A stretch of 41,113 nucleotides of DNA from an uncultured Prevotellaceae bacterium (GCA_900314335.1 OMUV01000180.1:1-41113); one strand, 5' to 3'; shown: positions 16,324 to 25,361, counted from the first letter of the stretch. Notes: generated by a model from the letters alone, not told the origin. Translations and numbers: made by a program.

Positions 16324-16869
16324 ATGAGCATAGCCACATCCCACGACAATCCCGCCGAGATCTTCCCCATTGTGGACGAGGAGGGCCATGTGGTGGGCCG
16401 CGCCACGCGCGGCGAGTGCCACAGCGGGAGCATGCTGCTTCATCCAGTCGTCCACCTGCATATCTTCTCGCCCACCGGGGAACTGTTTCTGCAGAAGCGC
16501 CCCGACTGGAAGGACATACAGCCCGGCCGCTGGGATACGGCTGTCGGCGGCCATCAGGACTGGGGCGAGACGACGGAGCAGGCGCTCTCCCGCGAGGTGA
16601 GCGAGGAGGTGGGCCTCACCGACTTTGAGCCGCGCTTCCTGATGCGCTATGTGTTCTCCTCCACACGTGAGCGCGAGCTCGTCAATGTCTTCTCTACCGT
16701 CACGGACCGGCCTCTCGCCCCGAGCGCAGAGACTGCGGGCGGCCGCTTCTTCACGCTCAGCGAGATAGAGAGCCTCATGGGGACGGGCTTCTTCACGCCC
16801 AATTTCGAGGGCGAATACCGCCGTCTCAGGGATGCGGGATGCATAGACCGCCTGAGCCCGCGCCGATAG
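16324..16869 (+). CDS. Nudix hydrolase
   Basis: A 181-aa cytosolic Nudix protein that would cleave a nucleoside-diphosphate-linked substrate with a divalent metal. The Nudix box (G76 to L98) fits GX5EX7REUXEEXGU fully, with E82, R90-E91 and E94-E95 in REVSEEVGL. The N-terminal part EIFPIVDEEGHVVGRATRGECH and the following HPVVHLHIF resemble isopentenyl-diphosphate isomerase-like Nudix proteins (YfcD group). The ATG lies 1 base after the queA stop, so translation is coupled. The pairing with queA gives no firm hint on substrate. The frame extends to TAG at 16869 with no break. Confidence 0.92.
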   Translation: MSIATSHDNPAEIFPIVDEEGHVVGRATRGECHSGSMLLHPVVHLHIFSPTGELFLQKRPDWKDIQPGRWDTAVGGHQDWGETTEQALSREVSEEVGLTDFEPRFLMRYVFSSTRERELVNVFSTVTDRPLAPSAETAGGRFFTLSEIESLMGTGFFTPNFEGEYRRLRDAGCIDRLSPRR

Positions 16870-16921
16870 CTGCGCGCGCCCCGTCCACGCCGCGCGGAGC
16901 GGCAAAAAGGACGGGAAAAAG

Positions 16922-16952
16922 TTTGCCGTAACAAGCTAAATGCTTAATTTTG
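16922..16952 (+). promoter_or_regulatory. Promoter of the etfB-etfA-acyl-CoA dehydrogenase operon
   Basis: TTTG (16922-16925), 19 bases, TAATTTTG (16945-16952): a complete Bacteroidetes sigma-A promoter. The predicted transcript starts about 30 bases before the etfB ATG. Confidence 0.75.
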
Positions 16953-16987
16953 CACTCCGTAAGTAAACAGGAAATTATATAATAATT

Positions 16988-17863
16988 ATGAGTTTAAAAA
17001 TTGTAGTGCTTGCCAAGCAAGTGCCCGATACGCGCAATGTGGGCAAGGATGCGATGACTCCCCAAGGGACTGTCAACCGTTCCGCCCTGCCTGCCATCTT
17101 CAATCCCGAAGACCTCAATGCGCTCGAACAGGCTCTGCGCCTGAAAGATCAGAACCCCGGCACCACGGTGACCGTTGTGACAATGGGCCCTCCCCGCGCC
17201 ACAGAGATTATCCGCGAGGCTATGTACCGCGGAGCCGACGGCGGCGTGCTGCTCACCAGCCGCGCCTTTGCCGGAGCCGATACGCTCGCCACTTCCTACG
17301 CTCTCTCGATGGCCATCCGCAAGATAGGTATTCCTGACCTCGTCATCGGCGGCCGCCAGGCCATAGACGGCGACACCGCTCAGGTGGGTCCGCAGGTGGC
17401 TGAGAAGCTTGGGCTCAATCAGGTGACTTATGTGAACAATATCAATTCCTGTGACGGCAAGGAGATCACTGTGACACGCCACATAGACGGCGGTGTCGAG
17501 GTGGTCAAGGCTCCTATGCCCATCATGCTCACGGTGAACGGCGACGCAGACCCCTGCCGTCCCCGCAATGCCAAACTGGTGATGACCTACAAGCGTGCCA
17601 TGACTCCCATAGAGCGCCCCAAGGACGGCGAAGTGCCCCACAAGGAGCAATATGAGAAGCACCCGTTCCTCAACATCACGCAGTGGACTGAGGCCGACGT
17701 GAATGCCGACCTCTCACAGTGCGGCCTGGCCGGTTCGCCTACCAAGGTGAAGGCCGTGGAGAATATCGTATTCAAGACCAAAGAGAGCAAGCGCCTCGGC
17801 ACCTCGGACGACGAGATCAACGGGCTCATTCAGGAGTTACTTGCAAACCATACCATAGGATAA
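16988..17863 (+). CDS. etfB: Electron transfer flavoprotein beta subunit
   Basis: EtfB, 291 aa, forms a cytosolic heterodimer with EtfA and carries electrons from acyl-CoA dehydrogenases to the quinone or ferredoxin pool. Family patterns visible: KIVVLAKQVPDTRNV at the start, FNPEDLNALEQALRLK, VTMGPP, the YRGADGGVLLTSRAFAGADTLATSYAL region that binds the nucleotide (AMP, or FAD in bifurcating forms), and GGRQAIDGDTAQVGPQ. It is the first gene of an operon with etfA (12 bases apart) and an acyl-CoA dehydrogenase. The sequence alone does not decide between ordinary and electron-bifurcating ETF, although the length is above the roughly 255 aa of mitochondrial-type EtfB. Confidence 0.95.
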   Translation: MSLKIVVLAKQVPDTRNVGKDAMTPQGTVNRSALPAIFNPEDLNALEQALRLKDQNPGTTVTVVTMGPPRATEIIREAMYRGADGGVLLTSRAFAGADTLATSYALSMAIRKIGIPDLVIGGRQAIDGDTAQVGPQVAEKLGLNQVTYVNNINSCDGKEITVTRHIDGGVEVVKAPMPIMLTVNGDADPCRPRNAKLVMTYKRAMTPIERPKDGEVPHKEQYEKHPFLNITQWTEADVNADLSQCGLAGSPTKVKAVENIVFKTKESKRLGTSDDEINGLIQELLANHTIG

Positions 17864-17875
17864 AGCTCAGAGAAA

Positions 17876-18898
17876 ATGAACAACGTATTTGTATATTGCG
17901 AAATAGAAAAGCAGACAGTCGAGGAAGTAAGCCTTGAGCTGCTTACCAAGGGCCGCAAACTGGCCGACCGTCTCGGTGTAAAGCTCGAGGCTATATGCGC
18001 CGGCTCCGGCATCACGGGCCACGTGGAGGCTCAGGTGCTTCCCTATGGCGTGGATGTGCTGCACGTCTTCGACCACGAAGGCCTCTATCCCTACACTTCC
18101 AGGCCTCACACCTCCATTCTGGTCAATCTCTTTAAGCGCGAGAAGCCCCAGATCTGCCTCATGGGCGCTACGGTGATAGGCCGCGACCTCGGACCGCGCG
18201 TTTCCTCATCCCTCAAGAGCGGCCTCACAGCCGACTGCACCGCTCTCGAGATAGGCGACTACGACGACAAGAAAACGGGCAAATCCTATAAGGATCTGCT
18301 CTTCCAGATACGTCCTGCCTTTGGCGGCAATATAGTAGCGACGATCGTCAACCCCGACCATCGTCCCCAGATGGCTACCGTGAGAAGCGGCGTCATGAAG
18401 GCCGAAGTGCTCGACCCCAATTACAAGGGCCAGGTGGTATACGAGAAGACGGACGACTTTGTGCCCGCCTCCGACTATGTGGTCAAGGTCATCGAGCGTC
18501 ATGTGGAGAAGGCCAAGAACAATCTCAAGGGCGCGCCCATCATCGTCTCCGGCGGCTACGGCGTAGGCAGCGCCGAGGGCTTCAAGCTCCTCTACGATTT
18601 TGCCGCTGAGATCCACGCCGAGGTAGGTGCCAGCCGCGCCGCCGTCGACGCCGGTTTCTGCCCCGCCGACCTCCAGATAGGCCAGACGGGTGTCACCGTG
18701 AGGCCCAAGGTCTACATCGCCTGCGGCATCTCGGGCGCCATACAGCACGTGGCCGGCATGAAGGAGAGCGGCATAGTCATCTCCATCAATACCGACCCCG
18801 ACGCGCCCATCAACAAGATTGCCGATTATGTCATCACGGGGTCCGTGGAGGACGTGCTGCCCAAGATGATGAAGTATTACAAACAAAACAGCAAGTAA
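17876..18898 (+). CDS. etfA: Electron transfer flavoprotein alpha subunit
   Basis: EtfA, 340 aa, binds the redox FAD and pairs with EtfB. The N-terminal domain begins NNVFVYCEIEKQTVEEVSLE and contains GATVIGRDLGPRVSSSLKSGL (quoted in part: GRDLGPRVS). The C-terminal FAD domain has GGYGVGSAEGFKLL, GASRAAVDAGF, IGQTGVTVRPKVYIACGISG (20 residues), and the closing INTDPDAPI. No N-terminal ferredoxin extension is present. The 12-base gap after etfB and 39-base gap to the dehydrogenase gene indicate one operon. Likely role: accept electrons from the acyl-CoA dehydrogenase encoded next. Confidence 0.95.
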   Translation: MNNVFVYCEIEKQTVEEVSLELLTKGRKLADRLGVKLEAICAGSGITGHVEAQVLPYGVDVLHVFDHEGLYPYTSRPHTSILVNLFKREKPQICLMGATVIGRDLGPRVSSSLKSGLTADCTALEIGDYDDKKTGKSYKDLLFQIRPAFGGNIVATIVNPDHRPQMATVRSGVMKAEVLDPNYKGQVVYEKTDDFVPASDYVVKVIERHVEKAKNNLKGAPIIVSGGYGVGSAEGFKLLYDFAAEIHAEVGASRAAVDAGFCPADLQIGQTGVTVRPKVYIACGISGAIQHVAGMKESGIVISINTDPDAPINKIADYVITGSVEDVLPKMMKYYKQNSK

Positions 18899-18937
18899 TC
18901 CCTTACCGCTTACTCGCACAAACAGATTAAGAGAAAA

Positions 18938-20668
18938 ATGGCAAACTATTATACTGACAAGCCGGAACTCAGATTCCACTTGAACAATGAGCTGATGCAC
19001 AAAATAGTCGCTCTCCGCGAGGGCGACTTCTCCGAGGCGGCTGAGTATCCCTATGCGCCGCTTGACTACGACGACGCGGTGGACAATTACGACCGCCTGC
19101 TTGACATCGTGGGCGACATCACGGCCAATGTCATCGCGCCCAACTCCGAGAGCGTCGACGCCGAGGGCCCGCACCTCAAGAACGGCCGCGTGACCTATGC
19201 CGCCGGTACGCAGGAGAACCTCCGCACCATGGTCTCCGCCGGAATGAACGGCCTCACCATGCCGCGCCGCTACGGCGGGCTCAACATCCCCATCACCGTC
19301 TACACCATCGCCAACGAGATAGTGTCTGCCGGCGATGCCAGCTTTGAGAACATCTGGAGCCTCCAGGACTGCATAGAGACCCTCTACGAGTTTGGCTCCG
19401 AGGAGCAGAGGAAGAAATACATCCCCCGTGTCTGCGCCGGCGAGACAATGTCCATGGACCTCACCGAGCCCGACGCCGGCAGCGACCTGCAGAGCGTGAT
19501 GCTGCACGCCTCCTACAGCGAGAAGGACGGCTGCTGGCTCCTCAACGGCGTGAAGCGCTTTATCACCAACGGCGACTCCGACATTCACCTCGTGTTGGCC
19601 CGCTCCGAAGAGGGTACGCACGACGGCCGCGGCCTCTCCATGTTTATCTACGACAAGAGGAACGGCGGAGTGAATGTGCGCCGCATAGAGAATAAGCTCG
19701 GCATCCACGGTTCACCTACCTGCGAGCTGGTCTATAAGAACGCCCATGCCGAGCTCTGCGGCGATCGTCGCCTCGGCCTCATCAAGTATGTGATGGCCCT
19801 GATGAACGGCGCGCGTCTCGGTATCGCCGCCCAGAGCGTCGGCATAAGCCAGGCCGCCTACGACGCAGCCCTTTCATACGCCACCGACCGCCGGCAGTTC
19901 GGCAAACCCATTATAGAGATGCCGGCCGTGTACAACATACTCTCGACGATGAAGGCCAAACTCGATGCCGGCCGCGCCCTGCTCTATGAGACTTCCCGCT
20001 ATGTGGACATCTACAAGAGCTACGACGATATTGCACGCTCACGCAAGCTCACGCCCGAGGAGAGACAGGAGAGCAAGAAGTATTCCCGTCTGGCCGACTG
20101 CTTCACGCCGCTGGCCAAGGGTATGAACTCGGAGTACGCCAACCAGAACTCCTACGACGGCATTCAGATACACGGCGGTTCGGGCTTCATGCTCGAGTAT
20201 CCCTGCCAGCGCTATTATCGCGACGCCCGCATCACGAGCATCTACGAAGGCACTACGCAGCTCCAGACCGTAGCTGCCATTCGCTATGTGACCAACGGTA
20301 CTTACATGGGCGTGATACGCGAGATGCTTGCTGCCCCCGTACAGCCCGCCTATGAGCCGCTCAAGGCTCGCATTGCCGCTATGGCCGACAAGACCGATGC
20401 TGCCGTGGCCGCCGTCAAGGCTGCCGGCAGCCAGGAATTCCATGACCTGCACGCCCGCTCTCTCTATGAGATGACGGCCGATACGGTGATGGCTCTGCTA
20501 TTGCTGCGCGACGCTTCGCAGGCTCCCGAGCTCTTCGACAAGAGCCTTAGGGTGTACCTCAACTATGCCGAGGCCGAGGTAGCTCGTCACGCCTCTCTCG
20601 TAGCTGCCGCAGGAGTAGACGATATAGCTCTCTACGTGCAGGCTCCTGCCAAGGCTGAGGAAGAGTAA
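18938..20668 (+). CDS. Acyl-CoA dehydrogenase, long form
   Basis: A 576-aa FAD enzyme that oxidises an acyl-CoA to the enoyl-CoA and passes electrons to ETF. Motifs: MSMDLTEPDAGSDLQS in the FAD/substrate domain, GVKRFITNGDSDIHL, ALSYATDRRQFGKPI, and the catalytic base E437 in SIYEGTTQLQT. The usual enzymes have about 380 residues. Here an insertion around the middle (after ETSRYVDIYKS) and a C-terminal helical extension of about 120 residues give the long form seen in the DmdC/FadE-like group. It is third in the etfB-etfA operon and is followed by a strong terminator. In an anaerobe the set may run in the reducing direction for fermentation; this is inference. Confidence 0.93.
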   Translation: MANYYTDKPELRFHLNNELMHKIVALREGDFSEAAEYPYAPLDYDDAVDNYDRLLDIVGDITANVIAPNSESVDAEGPHLKNGRVTYAAGTQENLRTMVSAGMNGLTMPRRYGGLNIPITVYTIANEIVSAGDASFENIWSLQDCIETLYEFGSEEQRKKYIPRVCAGETMSMDLTEPDAGSDLQSVMLHASYSEKDGCWLLNGVKRFITNGDSDIHLVLARSEEGTHDGRGLSMFIYDKRNGGVNVRRIENKLGIHGSPTCELVYKNAHAELCGDRRLGLIKYVMALMNGARLGIAAQSVGISQAAYDAALSYATDRRQFGKPIIEMPAVYNILSTMKAKLDAGRALLYETSRYVDIYKSYDDIARSRKLTPEERQESKKYSRLADCFTPLAKGMNSEYANQNSYDGIQIHGGSGFMLEYPCQRYYRDARITSIYEGTTQLQTVAAIRYVTNGTYMGVIREMLAAPVQPAYEPLKARIAAMADKTDAAVAAVKAAGSQEFHDLHARSLYEMTADTVMALLLLRDASQAPELFDKSLRVYLNYAEAEVARHASLVAAAGVDDIALYVQAPAKAEEE

Positions 20669-20706
20669 ACATCCTTCCCGCTCTCGGCAGTGACCGTAGA
20701 CTTTTC

Positions 20707-20746
20707 GCGGGGCCGCGTCGTAATCATTCGTACGACGCGACCCCGC
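20707..20746 (+). terminator. Terminator of the etf/acyl-CoA dehydrogenase operon
   Basis: GCGGGG-cc-GCGTCGTA (20707-20722) pairs with TACGACGC-ga-CCCCGC (20731-20746). This is a 14-bp stem with one 2-base internal mismatch, followed by TGCTTTATT. Confidence 0.7.
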
Positions 20747-20892
20747 TGCTTTATTCCCGCCGGTGTTGCCGGCACGCGGGTCATCTGCACCGCCCATGGG
20801 GCATATCTTAATGCGTAGAACCGCGACGGACGGAATTGACGGGATTGTAACGAGAAAATATTTCGTTTTTTTTACGTAAGAATTTTATTTTG

Positions 20893-20900
20893 TACATTTG
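20893..20900 (+). promoter_or_regulatory. -7 element of the secreted-protein/barrel operon
   Basis: TACATTTG fits TAnnTTTG and lies 29 bases before the ATG at 20930. The -33 area is T-rich without a clear TTTG. Confidence 0.55.
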
Positions 20901-20929
20901 TGCCAACTTATTGTCAAAATTCTCCAATT

Positions 20930-22381
20930 ATGAAAAAATTTGCATTCCTCATCCTTTCCGGTCTGTGCCTTTTGGGCGGGAAGGCAATGGCTCAGGCTAC
21001 GGGTCATATCGAGTTTTCGGTACGTGACAATTATGAAGATGAATGGGTATTACCGGCAGGCGCGAAGGGCCTCATAGTGCAGTCGAGCTCCAAGGACGAT
21101 GACGGCACCTCCTTATGGATGAAGCAGGAGTATTACTCTACCGACCTCAAGCTGACGGGCGCTGACTCCGTCAAGGTGCCCCGCAAGGCAAGGCGCGAAG
21201 ATTGGCTTGAGGCCGACGGCAAGATTTATACATTTGCCCGAGGTAAGGACGACTCCTTCGTGGTGACAGAGAGCGACCCTGTAGCCCGCACCACGCGTGC
21301 CATCACTTCCACCTTTGACCACAAGTCCTCTGCACGCCTCTATACAGTGGGCGGAGGGAAGCTGGTATTCGCCAACACTGAGAAGAAAACAGAGAAAATC
21401 AATATAATGGACTTGCAGTCGGGAACAGTCAAGACGCTGGACGTGCACTTTGACGGCGTCAAGGACAAGAACGTCTACGTCTTCGCGCTCAGCATCATCA
21501 ACTCCAATATCATGGCCTTTGTGAGCGTGGAGGGATATACGTGGCTGCTGCGCACCGATATGGAGGGCAATCAGCTCTCCCGTACACAGATTATCCCCGA
21601 CGAGCCCGAGGTCATCACTTCCGCAGGCATCTGCAAGAGCGGTGCGCTTACCTTCCTCACCGGCACATATACCAAGAGCAAGAGCGGTAGGGCCAACGGC
21701 ATCTATATGGCTGCCCTCGACGGTGACAACTTGTCCTTCTTCAAGTCATACAATTTCCTGAATCTTAAAAACTTTACAGAATTCATGTCTGAAAAGCAGC
21801 AGAAGAAAGTGGAGCGCCGCAAGGCAAAGGCCGAGAAGGCAGGCAAGGAATACAATGTGGATTACCGCATCGTGAGCCATGACATCGAGTATGACGGACA
21901 GAATTACTACTACCTCGGTGAGGCCTTCTATCCCACTTATATCACTTACCGCCAGGGCAATGTCATTATCACGGATTTCAACGGCTATCAGTACACCCAC
22001 GCAGTGCTGGTCAAGTTTGACCCCAAGGGCAATATGATATGGGATACGTGCTTCCCGATGTGGCCCAAGAACAAGCCTATGAGGGCCGTGCAGCTCGCAG
22101 CGCTCGGCAAGCAGGGCAGCAATGTGTCTCTGGTCTATGCCGACCGTGACAAGCTGGTCTCCAAAGTGGTAGACTCCTCTACGGGAGCCGAGGTGCAGGG
22201 TAAGGAGACCGACATGATACAGACCGGCGACGACAACGAGGATGTCAAGAAGATGAAAAGCTCCACCGTGCTCCATTGGTGGGACAACAACTTCATCGTC
22301 TTCGGACGGCAATATATCAAGAACAAAGATACCGGCGACCGTCGTAAGGTATTCGGCATTACTAAATATACTCTGAAATGA
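20930..22381 (+). CDS. Secreted protein of unknown function (possible DUF6770-type, propeller-like repeats)
   Basis: A 483-aa exported protein. I start at ATG 20930, because MKKFAFLILSGLCLLGG ending in AMAQ is a typical signal peptide; an upstream in-frame GTG at 20900 overlaps the -7 element. The rest is rich in beta strands with recurring patterns such as KLVFANTEKKTEKI, IMAFVSVEGYTWLLRTDMEG, GNVIITDFNGYQYTH and NNFIVFGRQYI, like a propeller. A charged Lys/Glu segment (about 285-310) interrupts it. From memory it resembles a Bacteroidetes-only family (DUF6770), not certain. It overlaps the next gene, a small outer-membrane barrel, by 4 bases, so the two products probably work together at the envelope. 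Confidence 0.72.
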   Translation: MKKFAFLILSGLCLLGGKAMAQATGHIEFSVRDNYEDEWVLPAGAKGLIVQSSSKDDDGTSLWMKQEYYSTDLKLTGADSVKVPRKARREDWLEADGKIYTFARGKDDSFVVTESDPVARTTRAITSTFDHKSSARLYTVGGGKLVFANTEKKTEKINIMDLQSGTVKTLDVHFDGVKDKNVYVFALSIINSNIMAFVSVEGYTWLLRTDMEGNQLSRTQIIPDEPEVITSAGICKSGALTFLTGTYTKSKSGRANGIYMAALDGDNLSFFKSYNFLNLKNFTEFMSEKQQKKVERRKAKAEKAGKEYNVDYRIVSHDIEYDGQNYYYLGEAFYPTYITYRQGNVIITDFNGYQYTHAVLVKFDPKGNMIWDTCFPMWPKNKPMRAVQLAALGKQGSNVSLVYADRDKLVSKVVDSSTGAEVQGKETDMIQTGDDNEDVKKMKSSTVLHWWDNNFIVFGRQYIKNKDTGDRRKVFGITKYTLK

Positions 22382-22905
22382 AGCGCTTTGTTTCGGTGAT
22401 TATGCTTCGGCCCAAGGCCGTGCTTCCTCTGCTTCTGCTCTTGCTCTTCCCCCTTAATGCTTCGGCGCAGGCCTTTGACGGCGAGGATGACAACAAGGTG
22501 TCGGTGGGCTACATCAATGCGGGCGGATGCTCGGGCGTCACACTGGGCTACGACAGGGGGATGAACGATTATCTCTCTTTGGGATGCTATCTTAGCATGG
22601 TGGAGAAGGGCGGCAAGCACGATGACAGCGGCGGCCTGGAGCGCTGCGACCTCTATTTCGCGGGCAACTATCACTTCCAGGAGCTTCTCAAGCTCCCCTC
22701 ACCGCTGGATATCTACACCGGCGTAAGCGTCGGGCTGCGCGCAGTCGGCGTGCAGGGCGGTGTGAGGTACAATTTCGGCGAGGTGGTGGGCATCTATGCC
22801 GAGGCGCGACAGAACCTGCTCAACACCCTGAAGGGCAGCGGCGACAGCGCAAACTATTATTATAAGGATTTCTGCTTCTCAGTAGGTTTCACGTTCACTT
22901 TTTAA
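22378..22905 (+). CDS. Small outer-membrane beta-barrel protein, DUF6646-like
   Basis: A 175-aa protein with a signal peptide (hydrophobic run PLLLLLLFPLNASA, cleavage after AQA). Alternating aromatic/Gly strands follow: KVSVGYINAGGCSGVTLGYD, YLSLGCYLSMV, CDLYFAGNYHF, IYTGVSVGLRAVGVQGGVRY, IYAEARQNL. It ends in VGFTFTF, the C-terminal Phe signal for outer-membrane insertion. The size suits an 8-stranded barrel, and the start AFDGEDDNKVSVGY recalls DUF6646. The ATG overlaps the stop of the preceding secreted protein (ATGA). Its last 11 bases overlap the end of the convergent helix-hairpin-helix gene. Confidence 0.82.
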   Translation: MKRFVSVIMLRPKAVLPLLLLLLFPLNASAQAFDGEDDNKVSVGYINAGGCSGVTLGYDRGMNDYLSLGCYLSMVEKGGKHDDSGGLERCDLYFAGNYHFQELLKLPSPLDIYTGVSVGLRAVGVQGGVRYNFGEVVGIYAEARQNLLNTLKGSGDSANYYYKDFCFSVGFTFTF

Positions 22906-23809
22906 GATTGACTTCCCTTTCTGCTGCCGTATCTCTCCCTCCGAAGCTTAGGTACGGCAGCAGTTTTTCTCTCTCCTCATCACCAAGGCCGAGGGCAAAG
23001 GCAAGTTGCGCCATAGATGTAATGCGGCCGTACTTCCGGCGAAGCCTCATCACTTCGGCGGCCCGCTTCCTGCCGATGTAGGGATGGCGTGCCAAAGCGC
23101 CGAAGTCGGCCTTGTTGATGTCTATGGTCACGTGGCGGGGCGCGGTGACGTGGAAATAGCGCTCTGCACCCTCTGCCATGCCGTACACCTCCCTGACCTG
23201 TGTCGCCGCCGTGTAGCCGCCCAGCAGACGCCCGTACTTGATGATTCTCTCAGCCGTGACGCGCCCCACGCCCGGGACGCGCATTAGCACGGCGGTATCG
23301 CAGCTGTTGAGGTCCACGCTTTCTCCTTCGCGCAGCTTGGCGGGGAAGGTGCGGGTGACCGGTGAGCGGCGTGTGCGCGGCTCTGTGACTGAAGAGGGAA
23401 TGGATATGTAAGGCCGTATGCGGCGAAAGTCGGAGGGCGAGAGGGTGTAGATGCGCGCCACGTCACTGGCCGTACGAAATCGCCCGCCTGCCCTACGGTA
23501 ATGGATGATGGCGCGCACCGCCGAGCGGCTGAGCCCGAGGGCGTCGAGCGTGGCGCTGTCGGCTGTGTTGGGGTCGAAGGGGAACAGACGCCCCCTGCGG
23601 CGCTCCTCCTGCCACCGGCGATGCCTTGCAGCCTCTCTGGAGGATGTGCGGATATGGAATGCGCGAAACTCCTCTACCTCGTCTTTATCCCTCGGCGGCT
23701 CTACGGCGTCCCTACGACCGCTCTCCACCCACAGCAGTACAAGCGAAGCCGCTATGACAAGCAGAGAGAGCAGCAACAGGCCGCGGCGTTCATCGAGCGG
23801 AAAGCGCAT
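22895..23809 (-). CDS. Membrane-anchored helix-hairpin-helix DNA-binding protein (ComEA-like)
   Basis: A 304-aa protein with one N-terminal membrane helix (about 10-28, LLLLSLLVIAASLVLLWV). A charged linker and three helix-hairpin-helix units follow, starting FDPNTADSATLDALGL (about 77), VDLNSCDTAVLMRVPGVG (about 168) and IDINKADFGALARHPYIG (about 232). Each has the LNxADxxxL plus GIGxxxA pattern of ComEA, the periplasmic DNA receptor in transformation. Bacteroidetes versions usually have this tripled form. It lies 4 bases behind the sodium symporter gene and is probably co-transcribed. Whether it serves DNA uptake or another DNA-handling job in the periplasm is not settled. Its end overlaps the convergent barrel gene by 11 bases. 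Confidence 0.88.
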   Translation of the reverse strand: MRFPLDERRGLLLLSLLVIAASLVLLWVESGRRDAVEPPRDKDEVEEFRAFHIRTSSREAARHRRWQEERRRGRLFPFDPNTADSATLDALGLSRSAVRAIIHYRRAGGRFRTASDVARIYTLSPSDFRRIRPYISIPSSVTEPRTRRSPVTRTFPAKLREGESVDLNSCDTAVLMRVPGVGRVTAERIIKYGRLLGGYTAATQVREVYGMAEGAERYFHVTAPRHVTIDINKADFGALARHPYIGRKRAAEVMRLRRKYGRITSMAQLAFALGLGDEEREKLLPYLSFGGRDTAAEREVNLKK

Positions 23810-23813
23810 TCAT

Positions 23814-25199
23814 CTAAAAGATATTGAGCACGCCGATGCCGTCGAGGAACACGATGCCGATGCAAATGGGGACAACGTATCTCAGCGCAAAGACGACGAG
23901 GCGGAAGCAGCGGAACTTGACCGTTCCGTCGTTGGTGAGCTCGTCGTAGAGTATTCTCTTGCTCATCACCCAGCCCGTGAATATCGAGGTGAAGAAGCCC
24001 GCGATGAGCAGCATCAGTTTGGCGGTGACGAAGTCGAAGAGGTCGAACAGATTCATGCCGGCTATCTTGAAGTCGCCGAGCACACCCATCGACAGGGAGC
24101 AGAGCGCGCCGAGGATGAAGCATCCCGCGGTGACCAGCAGCGCGGCGCGCTTGCGCGATATCTGCCTCGACTCCGAGAGGGCTGCGGTCACCACCTCATG
24201 GAGCGAGATGGTGGACGTCAGTGTGGCTACGAGCAGCAGCAGATAGAAGGCGAGCGAGCAGATGTAAGCCACGATGGGCACAGCGCCCAGTACCTTCTGG
24301 AATATGTTGGGCAGGGCAATGAATACCAGCGACGGTCCGGCGTCGGGCTCCAGCCCGGGCACGCTGAAGACGGCCGGAAATATTACTATGCCCGCCGTGA
24401 CGGCGACTATGGTGTCCAGAATGCAGACCTGTGACGCTGTGCGCGAGATGTCCGTCTCGGAGGAGAAATAGGAAGCATAAGTGCACATGCAGCCCATGCC
24501 GAGACTAAGCGAATAGAAAGCCTGCGCCATGGCCGCCATGACCACTTTGGAGTTAATCTTCGAGAAGTCGGGCTGGAAAAGAAAGCTCAATCCCTTGCTC
24601 ACTCCCTCGGTGGAGAGAGAGCAGGCCACGAGAACGAGCAGCAGTATGAACAGAAACGGCATAAGCACCTTGGCCGAGCGCTCTATGCCGCTCTTGACGC
24701 CCTTGATGATAACGAAGTGGGTGATGAGAAGGAACGCCGCAAGGCATATGACCGGCATCAGCGGGTCGGTAACGAAGTGGTTGAAATTATCGCTGAATAT
24801 GCTGCTGCCGGCGTCCCCGCGGCTCATCACATTAAACCGGTTGAAGAGCGCCTCGACGGTGTAGAACAGCGTCCAGCCCGCTACCACGGCGTAGTAGGAG
24901 AGGATGAGAAACGCGGTGGTCACTTCGAGTTTGCCGATCCATCCCCATCCGCTGCGCGGCGACATGAGACGGTAGGCCGAACCCGTATTGGCGTGCGAAT
25001 GACGGCCTATCGAAAACTCGGCTATCAGCAGCGGCAGGCACACGGCCACCACAAAGAAAATGTATACCAGCAGGAACGCCCCGCCGCCGCTGCGTCCCGC
25101 CTCCGTCGGGAAGCGCCAGATGTTGCCCAGACCTACTGCCGAACCCGCTGCGGCCAGCACGGCGCCTATCTTGCTTGAGAAATTGCCTCTTGAAGCCAT
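23814..25199 (-). CDS. Sodium-dependent transporter, neurotransmitter:sodium symporter family
   Basis: A 461-aa inner-membrane sodium symporter, probably for an amino acid, of the NSS/SNF family. The first helix has the family signature AGSAVGLGNIWRFPTEAG, where the unwound Gly-Leu-Gly part and Asn bind sodium and substrate. GGGAFLLVYIFFV and the TM6 area FYSLSLGMGCMCTYASY also fit. About 11 or 12 helices are visible. The length is close to LeuT/MhsT. It is the first gene of a two-gene unit with the ComEA-like gene. A -7 element (minus strand TAATTTTG, 25227-25220) stands 21 bases before the ATG. Substrate unknown. Confidence 0.93.
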   Translation of the reverse strand: MASRGNFSSKIGAVLAAAGSAVGLGNIWRFPTEAGRSGGGAFLLVYIFFVVAVCLPLLIAEFSIGRHSHANTGSAYRLMSPRSGWGWIGKLEVTTAFLILSYYAVVAGWTLFYTVEALFNRFNVMSRGDAGSSIFSDNFNHFVTDPLMPVICLAAFLLITHFVIIKGVKSGIERSAKVLMPFLFILLLVLVACSLSTEGVSKGLSFLFQPDFSKINSKVVMAAMAQAFYSLSLGMGCMCTYASYFSSETDISRTASQVCILDTIVAVTAGIVIFPAVFSVPGLEPDAGPSLVFIALPNIFQKVLGAVPIVAYICSLAFYLLLLVATLTSTISLHEVVTAALSESRQISRKRAALLVTAGCFILGALCSLSMGVLGDFKIAGMNLFDLFDFVTAKLMLLIAGFFTSIFTGWVMSKRILYDELTNDGTVKFRCFRLVVFALRYVVPICIGIVFLDGIGVLNIF

Positions 25200-25219
25200 A
25201 ACTTAACCTATTTTAATTG

Positions 25220-25227
25220 CAAAATTA
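25220..25227 (-). promoter_or_regulatory. -7 element of the sodium symporter gene
   Basis: Minus-strand TAATTTTG, 21 bases upstream of the start codon. No clear TTTG at -33. Confidence 0.5.
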
Positions 25228-25353
25228 CGCATTTCCGGCCGTCCGGCGTTCATTGTCACGCTTTTTTGTATCCTTCGCTGCGCTCAGCGGCAGATTATGC
25301 CCCATCGCCGCGATTCGCTCCGCCCCGATGCATTCCGTAAGAGGCAAAATCAC

Positions 25354-25361
25354 TAATTTTG
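25354..25361 (+). promoter_or_regulatory. -7 element of the VanZ-like gene
   Basis: Plus-strand TAATTTTG ending 22 bases before the ATG at 25384. No -33 element was recognised. Confidence 0.5.
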
